Source: Candidatus Nitrosopumilus sp. (GTDB lineage: Archaea > Thermoproteota > Nitrososphaeria > Nitrososphaerales > Nitrosopumilaceae). Taken from it: DNA of 15,844 bases. How positions within the stretch are numbered: position 1 is the stretch's first letter; each line of letters begins with the position of its first letter. Positions 6,337 to 13,123 of the stretch are shown one piece after another. The stretch spans positions 1-15,844 of the forward strand of contig JAOTSS010000044.1 of NCBI GenBank assembly GCA_029864805.1, read 5' to 3'. The notes under the pieces are model-generated. The model searched no databases. It worked only from the letters and a program-made list of their open reading frames with translations, and was not told where the DNA came from. The position numbers and the translations under genes were made by a program.

Positions 6337-6449
6337 AACGAGGAGCTTTTCTTCTGCGTAGTAGAATGATAGATTTGGAAAACAATTCATGTTATGGTAA
6401 TCGTTTCTAAATTCTTATGTTTTCCAAGTATTTCTCGTTGTTTTAATTT
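6337..6449 (+). ncRNA. Candidate structured small RNA
   Basis: No convincing reading frame lies here, but nested complementary segments do. AACGAGGAG (6337-6345) pairs with TTTCTCGTT (6431-6439), including two G-U pairs. ATTTGGAAAACA (6373-6384) pairs with TGTTTTCCAAGT (6418-6429), with one G-U. A small TTCT/AGAA hairpin (6352-6355/6363-6366) sits between. The outer stem begins where a TATA box at 6308-6316 would start transcription, and TTTTAATTT (6441-6449) follows the outer stem as a possible terminator. I match it to no known RNA family: no clear C/D boxes or H/ACA tail are visible. It lies downstream of the opposite-strand methyltransferase gene. Confidence 0.5.
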
Positions 6450-6468
6450 GAAGAAATTATGTTTTAAT

Positions 6469-7035
6469 TTATAATTTCTTTAATAGAGTAAATCTAGATT
6501 TATCAGGGTCTATATCTTCATGCATATCCACATTGCTTACAATTCGTACATTGTAGTTTAACCATCTTTTGTAGACATTTCGAAATTTATGATTTTCATC
6601 TATCTTTTTTTCTGTTTCTTCAAATTTTTCACAATTCATAATATATTTTCTAGCAACTCTATACATTTCCGTAATTCCTTTGTCTAACGTATCATCATCT
6701 AAATAATTCAATAATTGATGTGTGAAGACAAAATCAATTGAAGAATCCTCAAAGGGCAAATCAATAATATTTGCATTCTTAAAATTTGCAAAGGGCATCT
6801 TTCCTTTTGCAATATCTAATGCATTATCATTAAGATCAACTCCATGAATTTGAAAAGTGTCAGGAAAAAGTCTTAAATCGATTCCAGTACCGCATCCTAT
6901 CTCTAATACGCTTGTGCAATGTAAAGAAGTAGCTAAATCTAGGGTGTATTTTGAAAATTCTTCATTATATCTTACTTCATTTTCATTAGTATAATTGTCC
7001 CAAAATTCCTTGTTGTAATTCACATAATTATTCAA
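6469..7035 (-). CDS. Class I SAM-dependent methyltransferase
   Basis: A 188-residue Rossmann-fold methyltransferase. Motif I is VLEIGCGTG (residues 43-51) with the ribose-binding acid Asp67 (HGVDLND). Motif II/III read IIDLPFEDSSIDFVFTHQLLNYL. The segment EMYRVARKYIMNCEKFEETEKK after the core, the FWDNYTNENEVRYNEEF N-terminus and the size recall the methylases annotated with pseudaminic-acid or similar surface-sugar genes, but no such genes are adjacent. The substrate is unknown. The start is TTG 7035 (MNNYVNYNKEFW); GTG 7023 is an alternative four codons in. Its 3' side faces the candidate RNA at 6337-6449. Confidence 0.88.
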   Translation of the reverse strand: MNNYVNYNKEFWDNYTNENEVRYNEEFSKYTLDLATSLHCTSVLEIGCGTGIDLRLFPDTFQIHGVDLNDNALDIAKGKMPFANFKNANIIDLPFEDSSIDFVFTHQLLNYLDDDTLDKGITEMYRVARKYIMNCEKFEETEKKIDENHKFRNVYKRWLNYNVRIVSNVDMHEDIDPDKSRFTLLKKL

Positions 7036-7062
7036 ACAAAAGTAGTATTTGATACTAATTGT

Positions 7063-7224
7063 TCAATGCCGACATTTGCATGGAATAAGTTGTGTATCAA
7101 AAGTACAATCATGTGGACCGTCTGACTTGCCTTGTGTTGGGATTTCTTTCATGCAATCTTCGTGACGTCCCTTTCTGCAGAACCAACAAATTTCACGAGT
7201 TTCACCAGGAGTACAGGAATCCAT
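7063..7224 (-). CDS. 53-residue Cys-rich protein
   Basis: A short frame with seven cysteines: C4, C13, C16 (CWFC), C24, C40, C49 and C51 (CKC), plus His21, His38 and His53. The spacing C13xxC16 ... C24 ... C40 ... C49xC51 suggests two zinc sites or a small zinc-ribbon-like knot. Starts with MDSCTPGETREICWFCRKGR. I do not know a named family. The ATG lies 41 bases from the aminotransferase stop, on the same strand, so it may be read from that transcript or from its own weak promoter near 7243-7253. It is one of three tiny Cys/His-rich proteins in the window, and none resembles another beyond composition. Confidence 0.7.
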   Translation of the reverse strand: MDSCTPGETREICWFCRKGRHEDCMKEIPTQGKSDGPHDCTFDTQLIPCKCRH

Positions 7225-7265
7225 AACTTTTAATCAATTTTGTGGGTAAAAAACTTCGTGGAAAA

Positions 7266-8180
7266 TCAGATAAATGTTAACCAAGGTAAGAATCTTTCAT
7301 CTTTTCCCATTACCACATCAGAAAATGATTTTTGAAGTGCTTTGGTGATGTTGCCCATCTTTCCATTTCCTATTTTCACTTGATCTATCTGAGTTACCGA
7401 TTTTACTTCAGCTGCAGTTCCAGTCATAAAAATTTCATCAGCAGCATAAAGATCATCTCTTTCAAGATCTCTCTCAATTACAAACCCGCTATTCTCTTCA
7501 ATGATTTGTATAACGCTATCTCTTGTAATTCCTTCTAACCCACCTGCTGAAAGTGGAGGTGTTTGAATAATGTCATCTTTTACAACAAATATGTTTTCAG
7601 CACTTCCTTCTGCAACTTTACCATTAGAATTTAGCATGATGGCTTCATCATAACCATTATCTAATGCTTCCATTCTTGCAAGTGCAGCATTTGCATAATT
7701 TGATGCAGCTTTTGCTTGCATAGGTTGAGACCTTGAATCAATTTTTATCCAGCTTGACATTTTACATTTTGCTCCAGAGAATTTACCTGCTTTTGATTCG
7801 CCCATCTTCCACTCCCAGCATGCAATGGAAACATCTACCTTATTTGCAGTAGGAGTTAATCCCATAGTTCCATAGCCATAATATGCCAGTGGTCTAATGT
7901 ATGATTCTTTAAGTCCGCTAGCTTTGACAGTTTTGATTATTGCATCTGTAATTTCTTTTTTTGTAAATTGCATTTTCATTGAATATAATTTTGCAGATTT
8001 AAAGAATCTGTCAATGTGTTCTGGTAATCGAAATATTGCTGAACCACTAGAGGTATCATAACATCGAATCCCCTCAAAGATTGATGTTGAGTAATGTAAT
8101 GCATGAGTTAGTACATGGACTTTGGCATCTTTGAATGGTACAAGTTTTCCATTCATCCATATTTTACCAACTTCATTCAT
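7266..8180 (-). CDS. ilvE: Branched-chain amino acid aminotransferase
   Basis: A fold-type IV PLP enzyme that makes the last step of leucine, isoleucine and valine synthesis from the 2-oxo acids, with glutamate as amino donor. Recognisable parts are IWMNGKLVPFKDAKVHVLTHALHYS (N-terminal domain), FEGIRCYDT, the PLP lysine in QAKAASNYANA, VAEGSAENIFVV and SAGGLEGITRDSVI near the phosphate cup. Length, about 304 residues, is normal. The frame extends to a GTG at 8198, but a TATA box centred 26 bases before ATG 8180 and the usual N-terminus favour ATG 8180. It stands alone, divergent from the small membrane gene at 8277. Confidence 0.94.
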   Translation of the reverse strand: MNEVGKIWMNGKLVPFKDAKVHVLTHALHYSTSIFEGIRCYDTSSGSAIFRLPEHIDRFFKSAKLYSMKMQFTKKEITDAIIKTVKASGLKESYIRPLAYYGYGTMGLTPTANKVDVSIACWEWKMGESKAGKFSGAKCKMSSWIKIDSRSQPMQAKAASNYANAALARMEALDNGYDEAIMLNSNGKVAEGSAENIFVVKDDIIQTPPLSAGGLEGITRDSVIQIIEENSGFVIERDLERDDLYAADEIFMTGTAAEVKSVTQIDQVKIGNGKMGNITKALQKSFSDVVMGKDERFLPWLTFI

Positions 8181-8201
8181 AGGAGTCGAAAAAAACACTG
8201 C

Positions 8202-8211
8202 TAATTTAAAG
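8202..8211 (-). promoter_or_regulatory. TATA box fixing the aminotransferase start
   Basis: The minus strand reads CTTTAAATTA, centred at 8206, 26 bases before ATG 8180. It lies too close to GTG 8198 to serve that start. Confidence 0.55.
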
Positions 8212-8245
8212 AATTATCTTTTTTTGCGTATTTACCCAATTGGAA

Positions 8246-8255
8246 AGTAAATATC
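8246..8255 (+). promoter_or_regulatory. TATA box of the 8277 gene
   Basis: AGTAAATATC is centred about 27 bases before the ATG at 8277, the leaderless spacing. Confidence 0.45.
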
Positions 8256-8276
8256 AGATAAATAATTAATGATATT

Positions 8277-8483
8277 ATGGAGTGGACACTGGGTTTTGTA
8301 TCAATAATTCTTTTAGTAGTGGGATTAGTAGGTCAGGCTTTTGAGATGAGAAAAATTCGTTTAACTACATACAAAGATGAGGATTTAGGCTCAGCAAATA
8401 TTTTCATGAATAAGAAAAATCTAAAGTGGTACGCTATATTGGGAGTAGGAATTGTATTATGGTACGTATCTGAGCGTATGTAG
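8277..8483 (+). CDS. Small two-helix membrane protein
   Basis: A 68-residue protein with two hydrophobic segments, at about residues 4-20 (TLGFVSIILLVVGLVGQ) and 50-64 (WYAILGVGIVLWYV). They are joined by a polar, mixed-charge loop (FEMRKIRLTTYKDEDLGS...MNKKNLK). It starts at ATG with a TATA box 27 bases upstream. The arrangement is a helical hairpin with a loop of about 30 residues. I recognise no family. It stands alone between the divergent aminotransferase gene and the structured element at 8532. Confidence 0.72.
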   Translation: MEWTLGFVSIILLVVGLVGQAFEMRKIRLTTYKDEDLGSANIFMNKKNLKWYAILGVGIVLWYVSERM

Positions 8484-8501
8484 ATTATCTATATAGATCA
8501 G

Positions 8502-8512
8502 CTCTATATACT
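8502..8512 (+). promoter_or_regulatory. TATA box of candidate small RNA
   Basis: CTCTATATACT is centred at 8507, predicting transcription from about 8533. A GC-richer structured stretch begins just there. Confidence 0.45.
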
Positions 8513-8531
8513 AGAAATTACAACATATAGT

Positions 8532-8640
8532 ATCGCGTGTTTAGGGTAACGCCCGGACTGAATCTAGATAATGGTCCAAGAACAAACCCTCGATGGCGCT
8601 TACAGGTGTAAAAGCCCGTACGCCACACTTTCATTAAATA
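8532..8640 (+). ncRNA. Candidate structured small RNA, GC-rich island
   Basis: A stretch with roughly half G+C stands out from its AT-rich surroundings and folds into a branched pattern. GTGT (8537-8540) can close with ACAC (8625-8628). One arm is AGGGT (8543-8547) with ACCCT (8586-8590), containing GGAC (8555-8558) with GTCC (8574-8577). A second arm is GGCG (8595-8598) with CGCC (8621-8624), containing TTAC (8600-8603) with GTAA (8608-8611). A TATA box at 8502-8512 has the right spacing. Short frames exist on both strands (8571-8654 plus, 8518-8634 minus), but their codon use is unlike the neighbours. The 3' end is uncertain and may touch the aspartokinase gene end. Confidence 0.45.
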
Positions 8641-10049
8641 AAATTGATTTGTGAGATTTCTTGATGAATTGCTTTGATGGCGGTTTTTATGTTATCATCT
8701 GCATCTTCTACAACAATAATAATTCGAGAGGTTTCTTCTTGTGCATCCATATTCAATATATTTAATCCAACATTACCAATTTTTGCACTTGTCCTGGATG
8801 CAACTTGCTGAACTCTCCACATCTCATCTCCGATTAGTGTAATTACACCTCTGTTGTATGTTATTGTTGCAAGAGAATCAAATCCCAGTAAATATTTTTC
8901 ATTTCTTTTAACATAATCGCCATCCAGAAATAAAATTCTAGAAAACTCAATTCCATCTTTTGTGAATGGTGAAAGTATTACAAACTCACTGTAACGCTTG
9001 TCTTTTTCTAATGATGTTAATAATTTTTGAACGGAGTTAGTTTCAATTCTAAAGATTGCGCAATTTTCTTTTCCTGTGACAATTTTGATTGGATGCCCTT
9101 TTTGTTCATCCAACGTTCTCTTTATGGTAGTAATTTTTTCAGGACTATTCATGTTTGTGATAATTATTGGTAGGTCTACGCCATTTTCTACAATTTCTTT
9201 TATTGCAACCGGATCTAAAATTTTCATTCCAAACATTCCTGCCAATCTTGCTTCATTGTATGATAATTGTGAGACTTCTCTTAGATCAGATTCTACAATT
9301 TTTGGGTCTGCAGATACTACTGCACTATCTTTTTCAAAATCTATACTTGTTTCATATTTTTTGTGAAATAATATTCCAAGATCTGCTGCCGTTCTGTCTG
9401 ATCCCCCACGCTCATACGTGGTTGTAACATTATCAACGGTTTTCCCAATAAATCCCCCTATAGCAACTACTTCATTTTGATCTACTAATTGTGTGATTTT
9501 AGCCATATTTTCTCTAGATTTAGAGGCGATAAAATTAGTGGATTCTATATTATTATCTGTAATTATTGGCCAATCATCGAATTGTACAGAATTAGATTTT
9601 ATGCCATTGCTTTTTAGAATATAGTTCATTACGTGAGACATTAAAATCTCGCCAGAAAATGCCAAAGCCTTTGAGCGAACTTCATCAACAAATTCTTTTG
9701 AATTAAATGCTTCATCAAGTGCTTTTTGGGCCTTTTCTAGATTAGAATTAATAGTACTTTTACAATTTTCCTTGTTTTCAGAATTTACCATTTCAAGAAT
9801 TTTCTGATAAGTGGATTTTACAATATCTAAAGATGGGTTTTTTTCATTCTCTGCGTTTCTTCCTTGTTCTAAAATAACATCAGTTAGTGAACGTTTTTTT
9901 CCATTTGATATAGTAAGAGGCGCAGAAAAAACTGCAATAACCTTGGAATCTTTTTTTAAATTATTGATACGTTGAATGATTTTTGGGATTAATGCACCAT
10001 CAGGGCCTATTGCACTTCCACCAAATTTGGCAACTACTAGTCTAGTCAT
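8634..10049 (-). CDS. lysC: Aspartate kinase with C-terminal ACT domains
   Basis: A 471-residue aspartokinase, which phosphorylates aspartate in the first step towards threonine, methionine and lysine. The N-terminal kinase motif is VAKFGGSAIG (Lys8, Gly10, Gly11, Ser12). SGEILMSHVM and the catalytic/nucleotide-binding loop YERGGSDRTAADLG (212-225) are intact, and the kinase domain closes with FGMKILDPVAIKEI. Two ACT regulatory domains follow (about 322-395 and 400-471), ending in NILNMDAQEETSRIIIVVED, so feedback inhibition by an end product is likely. ATG 10049 is the natural start. It lies 45 bases behind the glycosyltransferase gene on the same strand, and functional linkage is not apparent. 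Confidence 0.95.
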   Translation of the reverse strand: MTRLVVAKFGGSAIGPDGALIPKIIQRINNLKKDSKVIAVFSAPLTISNGKKRSLTDVILEQGRNAENEKNPSLDIVKSTYQKILEMVNSENKENCKSTINSNLEKAQKALDEAFNSKEFVDEVRSKALAFSGEILMSHVMNYILKSNGIKSNSVQFDDWPIITDNNIESTNFIASKSRENMAKITQLVDQNEVVAIGGFIGKTVDNVTTTYERGGSDRTAADLGILFHKKYETSIDFEKDSAVVSADPKIVESDLREVSQLSYNEARLAGMFGMKILDPVAIKEIVENGVDLPIIITNMNSPEKITTIKRTLDEQKGHPIKIVTGKENCAIFRIETNSVQKLLTSLEKDKRYSEFVILSPFTKDGIEFSRILFLDGDYVKRNEKYLLGFDSLATITYNRGVITLIGDEMWRVQQVASRTSAKIGNVGLNILNMDAQEETSRIIIVVEDADDNIKTAIKAIHQEISQINFI

Positions 10050-10094
10050 AGTACCTTACCAAAACTAAGTGGCCTTCTATTAAGCATTTGATTG

Positions 10095-11108
10095 TTAGAT
10101 TAATTTTTCAATAATATCAGATGCAATCTTTGCACCATCTGTATTTATTTGATTTCTCTTTTCTTCGAGTTTTTCTAAAATTAGAGCATCTAATCTGTGA
10201 ATATCATCAAAAACAAATCCTTGTTCTCGTGCATTGTCTTCTTGTTCAAAATGACCTTTTATAGGAATGAATATTGCCGGTGTGCCATATGCATTTGCTT
10301 CGTCTATTGTTGATTTTCCAGCAAGTGAAATTAACAAATCTGATGCAAAAATCAGCTCGTGTAAATTATCAACAAACCCCAAATTTGTAACATTTTCAAA
10401 TTTTCTAGTAACTGCTGGACCAGATACTAGTATAACTTTGATGTCTTGATTAATTTTTGAAATAGATTCTAATGCCTTTTCAATTAGAAATAGTCCTGCA
10501 TTTGTTCCACCTATGGAAACAATAATTATTTTTCCTTTAAATGAGAATTTTTCTCGTAATTCATCTCTTGAATAATTTGTAGTTCTAACAATTGGTCCTA
10601 CTCTTTTTATATTATCATTATCATCGCCATATTCAGGAAGAATCACTAGATCACATTTTTTACAAATTTCTTGCATAGACTTGTTCATTTTTTTCTCAAT
10701 TAATGATGCTAGCCCTTTTGTAAAACGAGTTTCTAAGATATCTGTAATCAATATTGTTGGAATTTCCATTAGCTGTGCAACAGTCAATGATGCAAAATCT
10801 TCATCACTGATTACTAAATTTGGATTATTAGTTAGCAGGATCTTCTCTGAGATACTTTTACATTTTTTGTAATAATTATAATAATTCCAAAGCCATTTTG
10901 TAGGATTCTTTAGAGTGCCATTTTCAATAATAAATGAAGGAGGATTATATACGTCTTGAACTGTAAAATGTAAATTTTTGAGAATTTTTGCAGCTCCACT
11001 TCCAGTTACAAAGTCTGTTGAAATATTTTCAAAATTATTTACAATTGCAATATCTCTAGTTACATGTCCTAATCCAATAGGACTAGAAAAAAAATTACAA
11101 GTATTCAT
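10095..11108 (-). CDS. Family 28-like (MurG-type) glycosyltransferase
   Basis: A 337-residue GT-B fold glycosyltransferase resembling MurG/UDP-GlcNAc transferases. The N-terminal acceptor-side loop is SSPIGLGHVTRDIAI (8-22), with the GLGHVTR motif. The C-terminal domain begins with IIIVSIGGTNAGLFLIEKAL (about 194-213), and the nucleotide-sugar site is SLAGKSTIDEANAYGTPAIFIP followed by GHFEQEDNAREQG (about 265-300). In an archaeon without murein it more likely acts on glycolipid or protein-linked surface sugars. The acceptor is unknown. It has no signal or membrane helix and probably works at the inner membrane face. Aspartokinase follows after 45 bases. Confidence 0.88.
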   Translation of the reverse strand: MNTCNFFSSPIGLGHVTRDIAIVNNFENISTDFVTGSGAAKILKNLHFTVQDVYNPPSFIIENGTLKNPTKWLWNYYNYYKKCKSISEKILLTNNPNLVISDEDFASLTVAQLMEIPTILITDILETRFTKGLASLIEKKMNKSMQEICKKCDLVILPEYGDDNDNIKRVGPIVRTTNYSRDELREKFSFKGKIIIVSIGGTNAGLFLIEKALESISKINQDIKVILVSGPAVTRKFENVTNLGFVDNLHELIFASDLLISLAGKSTIDEANAYGTPAIFIPIKGHFEQEDNAREQGFVFDDIHRLDALILEKLEEKRNQINTDGAKIASDIIEKLI

Positions 11109-11157
11109 GTAATTCTAACTTTTTTTATCAAATTTCTAGATTATCCCATGTCTGAAA

Positions 11158-11166
11158 GTTTAAATG
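11158..11166 (+). promoter_or_regulatory. TATA box of tRNA-Val
   Basis: GTTTAAATG is centred 27 bases before the first base of the tRNA, the normal archaeal spacing. Confidence 0.55.
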
Positions 11167-11188
11167 GATTTTAACAAGGTAGGTTTCT

Positions 11189-11263
11189 GGGCTCATAGTC
11201 CAGGTCGGTTATGACGTCGCCCTTACACGGCGAAGATCCGGGGTTCAAATCCCCGTGGGCCCA
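11189..11263 (+). tRNA. tRNA-Val (anticodon UAC)
   Basis: A complete cloverleaf. The acceptor stem GGGCTCA pairs with TGGGCCC (one G-U), followed by discriminator A; there is no encoded CCA. The anticodon stem TCGCC/GGCGA encloses the loop CTTACAC, giving anticodon TAC (valine). The T arm is CGGGG-TTCAAAT-CCCCG, and the D arm is GTCC..GGTCGGTTAT..GAC. No intron. The neighbouring antiporter gene converges on it, with 35 bases between. Confidence 0.97.
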
Positions 11264-11298
11264 TATGAACTTCTTATAATATGATTTTTGTAAAAAAA

Positions 11299-12504
11299 TT
11301 ATGCTTTGAATGAATTTCTAAGTAAAATAGGGGCAATGAATATTGTAGCTAAAATCACAAAAATAATTGTAGAATAAATCTCATCTGAAAGTACTGAGAA
11401 TGCTAATCCAATTCCTGCAATAATAAAAGCTACTTCGCCTCTAGCAACCATTCCATATCCAATTAGAAAACCACTTTTCTTGCTTTTTAGCAAGAAGGAT
11501 GCTGGAATACCACATCCAAGAACTTTGGAAAATACTGCAACTACCAAAATTACTGCAAACAAAACCCAATTTATTGAAGAGATTTGTGTAATATCCACAT
11601 GAGCTCCAATTATAGCAAAAAACAACGGAGCAACAATAACCTTTAATCTTCCAACAAACTCACGCACTTGAACTGCTAGTTTAGAACCAGCTAATCCCAT
11701 ACCTGCTGCAAATGCCCCAACAATAGGATTCAATCCTACACTAGCTGCAATGGCAGCCAAACCAAATGCTGAACCCAATGCAATTCCTTGTCTTGTTCCT
11801 CTAGATTCTAGTGTTGTAGGATGAGTTTTTGAAACAACATGAACTATTTTTGGTAACAGATACACTGCACCAAGTAAAATCAAAATCCAAAATCCTATCT
11901 CAGTTATAGTAGTTATTGCAACTGATTCTATTGTTGGAACTGTTTTCAAAGCTACAATAGAAATCACTGCTGAAAGAATTGCAAGACCTAGCACATCATC
12001 TAATACTGCCGCATTTACCAAAATGTTTCCTTCTTTTGATTTTTCCTTTCCAAGTTCTTCTAAAATTACAACCGATACCGCAATACTTGTTGCACTAAGT
12101 GTTGCACCAATTAATACAGCAACAGTCCAGTCAAATCCCATCCAAAGCACAACAAAGTATCCTGCCATAAGAGGAACAATGACACCAAAGACTCCAATAA
12201 TTGCAGCCTTTGGTCCTGCCTTGATTAGATCATGAAATGTAAAGTGTAATCCTGCTGAAAACAAGATAATGATTCCAGAAATTTGCCATAATGCCAACAT
12301 TACTTCATTTAACTCAACAATCGGTCTTTCAAAAATGGGAATTACTCCACCCAGTGCAGTAGGTCCAAGAATAATTCCTGCAAATACAAATCCAACGACT
12401 TCTGAGATCTTAAAATGAGAACAGAGTCTTCCTAAAAGTAATGCAGGTAAGACTAGAAACAAAACCCCAATTATTGTAGGAACTACATCAAACTCTGATA
12501 CCAT
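11299..12504 (-). CDS. CPA2-family cation/proton antiporter (NapA/Kef type)
   Basis: A 401-residue membrane antiporter that exchanges Na+ or K+ for protons across the cytoplasmic membrane. It has about 12-13 hydrophobic helices and no C-terminal RCK/TrkA nucleotide-binding domain, so it is the short membrane-only form. The ion-site pair Asp169-Asp170 (NAAVLDDVLGLAIL) is present; a double Asp in CPA2 proteins usually marks electrogenic H+-coupled exchange. The crossing helix motif ATLSATSIAVSVVILEE (134-150) and the second repeat's GAFAAGMGLAGSKL are typical. ATG 12504 fits the usual N-terminus. Upstream lies the structured element at 12535-12650, which could be its leader. Confidence 0.92.
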   Translation of the reverse strand: MVSEFDVVPTIIGVLFLVLPALLLGRLCSHFKISEVVGFVFAGIILGPTALGGVIPIFERPIVELNEVMLALWQISGIIILFSAGLHFTFHDLIKAGPKAAIIGVFGVIVPLMAGYFVVLWMGFDWTVAVLIGATLSATSIAVSVVILEELGKEKSKEGNILVNAAVLDDVLGLAILSAVISIVALKTVPTIESVAITTITEIGFWILILLGAVYLLPKIVHVVSKTHPTTLESRGTRQGIALGSAFGLAAIAASVGLNPIVGAFAAGMGLAGSKLAVQVREFVGRLKVIVAPLFFAIIGAHVDITQISSINWVLFAVILVVAVFSKVLGCGIPASFLLKSKKSGFLIGYGMVARGEVAFIIAGIGLAFSVLSDEIYSTIIFVILATIFIAPILLRNSFKA

Positions 12505-12534
12505 TTATTGAATATTTTCTATAATTTTCCAATA

Positions 12535-12650
12535 AAACCCTGGTTATGATTTGCACAGATGAAAGTTATTTCTCACACCTATCTGCGTCCACTTTCATCC
12601 CCAAAATGGTAGGTGAATCCACGTGGGGCCCATACCCTATATTCGGACTC
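12535..12650 (-). ncRNA. Candidate leader or small RNA upstream of the antiporter
   Basis: The 401 bases between the antiporter start (12504) and the next gene (12906) hold a compact structured block. On minus, a TATA-like ATATTATAGG (12671-12680) predicts transcription from about 12650. GATGAAAGT (12599-12591) pairs perfectly with ACTTTCATC (12566-12558). CACCTA (12615-12610) can pair with TAGGTG (12581-12576) inside that loop, which would be a pseudoknot. The palindromes CCACGTGG (12619-12626) and GGGCCC (12626-12631) also lie here. It could be a 5' leader controlling the antiporter or a separate RNA. Short minus-strand frames cross it too (for example GTG 12662 to stop 12579). In 12680-12870 I see nothing convincing. 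Confidence 0.35.
12580..12616. repeat. Copy 1 of a 37-base repeated element
   Basis: Matches 14067-14103 without gaps at 30 of 37 positions, including TATCTGC and ATCCCCAAAAT. It can form a hairpin with stem 12589-12595/12603-12609 and a seven-base loop ending CCCC. It lies inside the structured block upstream of the antiporter. Confidence 0.6.
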
Positions 12651-12870
12651 AAATAGACGCACTCGTGCCTATAATATGGAAATATCATTTGATGAAGTAA
12701 TTCTATTTCTAAATCAGGACTTTAGGAACCAATATTGCTCATTCTGAACACGGGATCATAAAGTACCATGAAATTATTCAACATAGCTTGGAATTTAATT
12801 TTGGTGAATTGTAGAAAATAAAATCATTGATAATTCTCACAATTTCAGATGTGTAAAAGTGAAATTGATT

Positions 12871-12878
12871 ATTATACT
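12871..12878 (+). promoter_or_regulatory. TATA box of the 34-residue Cys/His-rich gene
   Basis: ATTATACT is centred about 31 bases before ATG 12906, leaving a leader of only a few bases. It supports the small plus-strand gene over the longer minus-strand frame in the same place. Confidence 0.45.
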
Positions 12879-12905
12879 TGATTTGATTTGTTTCGGTTAG
12901 TCGAC

Positions 12906-13010
12906 ATGGCACAAAAGAAAAAGGAATTGAAAAAACGAGAGAATCTTCAGTGTCATTGGCATTGTCCTTGTGAAGATTGTAGAACTGATGAAAATCATCA
13001 ATATGCTTAA
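12906..13010 (+). CDS. 34-residue Cys/His-rich protein
   Basis: A very short frame starts with a strongly basic N-terminus (MAQKKKELKKREN), followed by the dense cluster QCHWHCPCEDC (Cys16, His17, His19, Cys20, Cys22, Cys25) and a short polar tail. Four Cys and two His in ten residues is a plausible site for zinc or another metal, and the Lys/Arg-rich front could contact nucleic acid. Function unknown. A TATA box at 12871-12878 and the amino acid bias support it. An 85-codon frame on the opposite strand (12778-13035) covers it but has no recognisable protein features. The gene faces the HYR protein gene across 113 bases. Confidence 0.65.
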   Translation: MAQKKKELKKRENLQCHWHCPCEDCRTDENHQYA

Positions 13011-13123
13011 GTTCATACAAAAATTTAGAAATCAACTAATTTGCAAAGATCATTTGAATGACAAAAAAGGTTCAAGCCTCTAAGTAATAGAATTTAAAAA
13101 GACTGAATTAGGAATTTGTTATT

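Noticed and set aside
8518..8634. 38-codon minus-strand frame overlapping the aspartokinase stop (TAATG)
   Set aside because: The overlap is suggestive of coupling, but the codons are atypical for this genome and the peptide shows no recognisable pattern.
8571..8654. 27-codon plus-strand frame in the GC-rich island
   Set aside because: The peptide has a GAYRCKS start reminiscent of zinc ribbons but no second Cys pair, and its codon use differs from the neighbours. Structured RNA explains the block better, though it is listed as a test.
12676..12747. 23-codon plus-strand frame
   Set aside because: Too short, with no promoter at a usable distance and no motif.
12778..13035. 85-codon minus-strand frame
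   Set aside because: No domain, signal or promoter can be seen. The plus strand in the same place encodes a Cys/His-rich protein with a TATA box, which explains the openness better.
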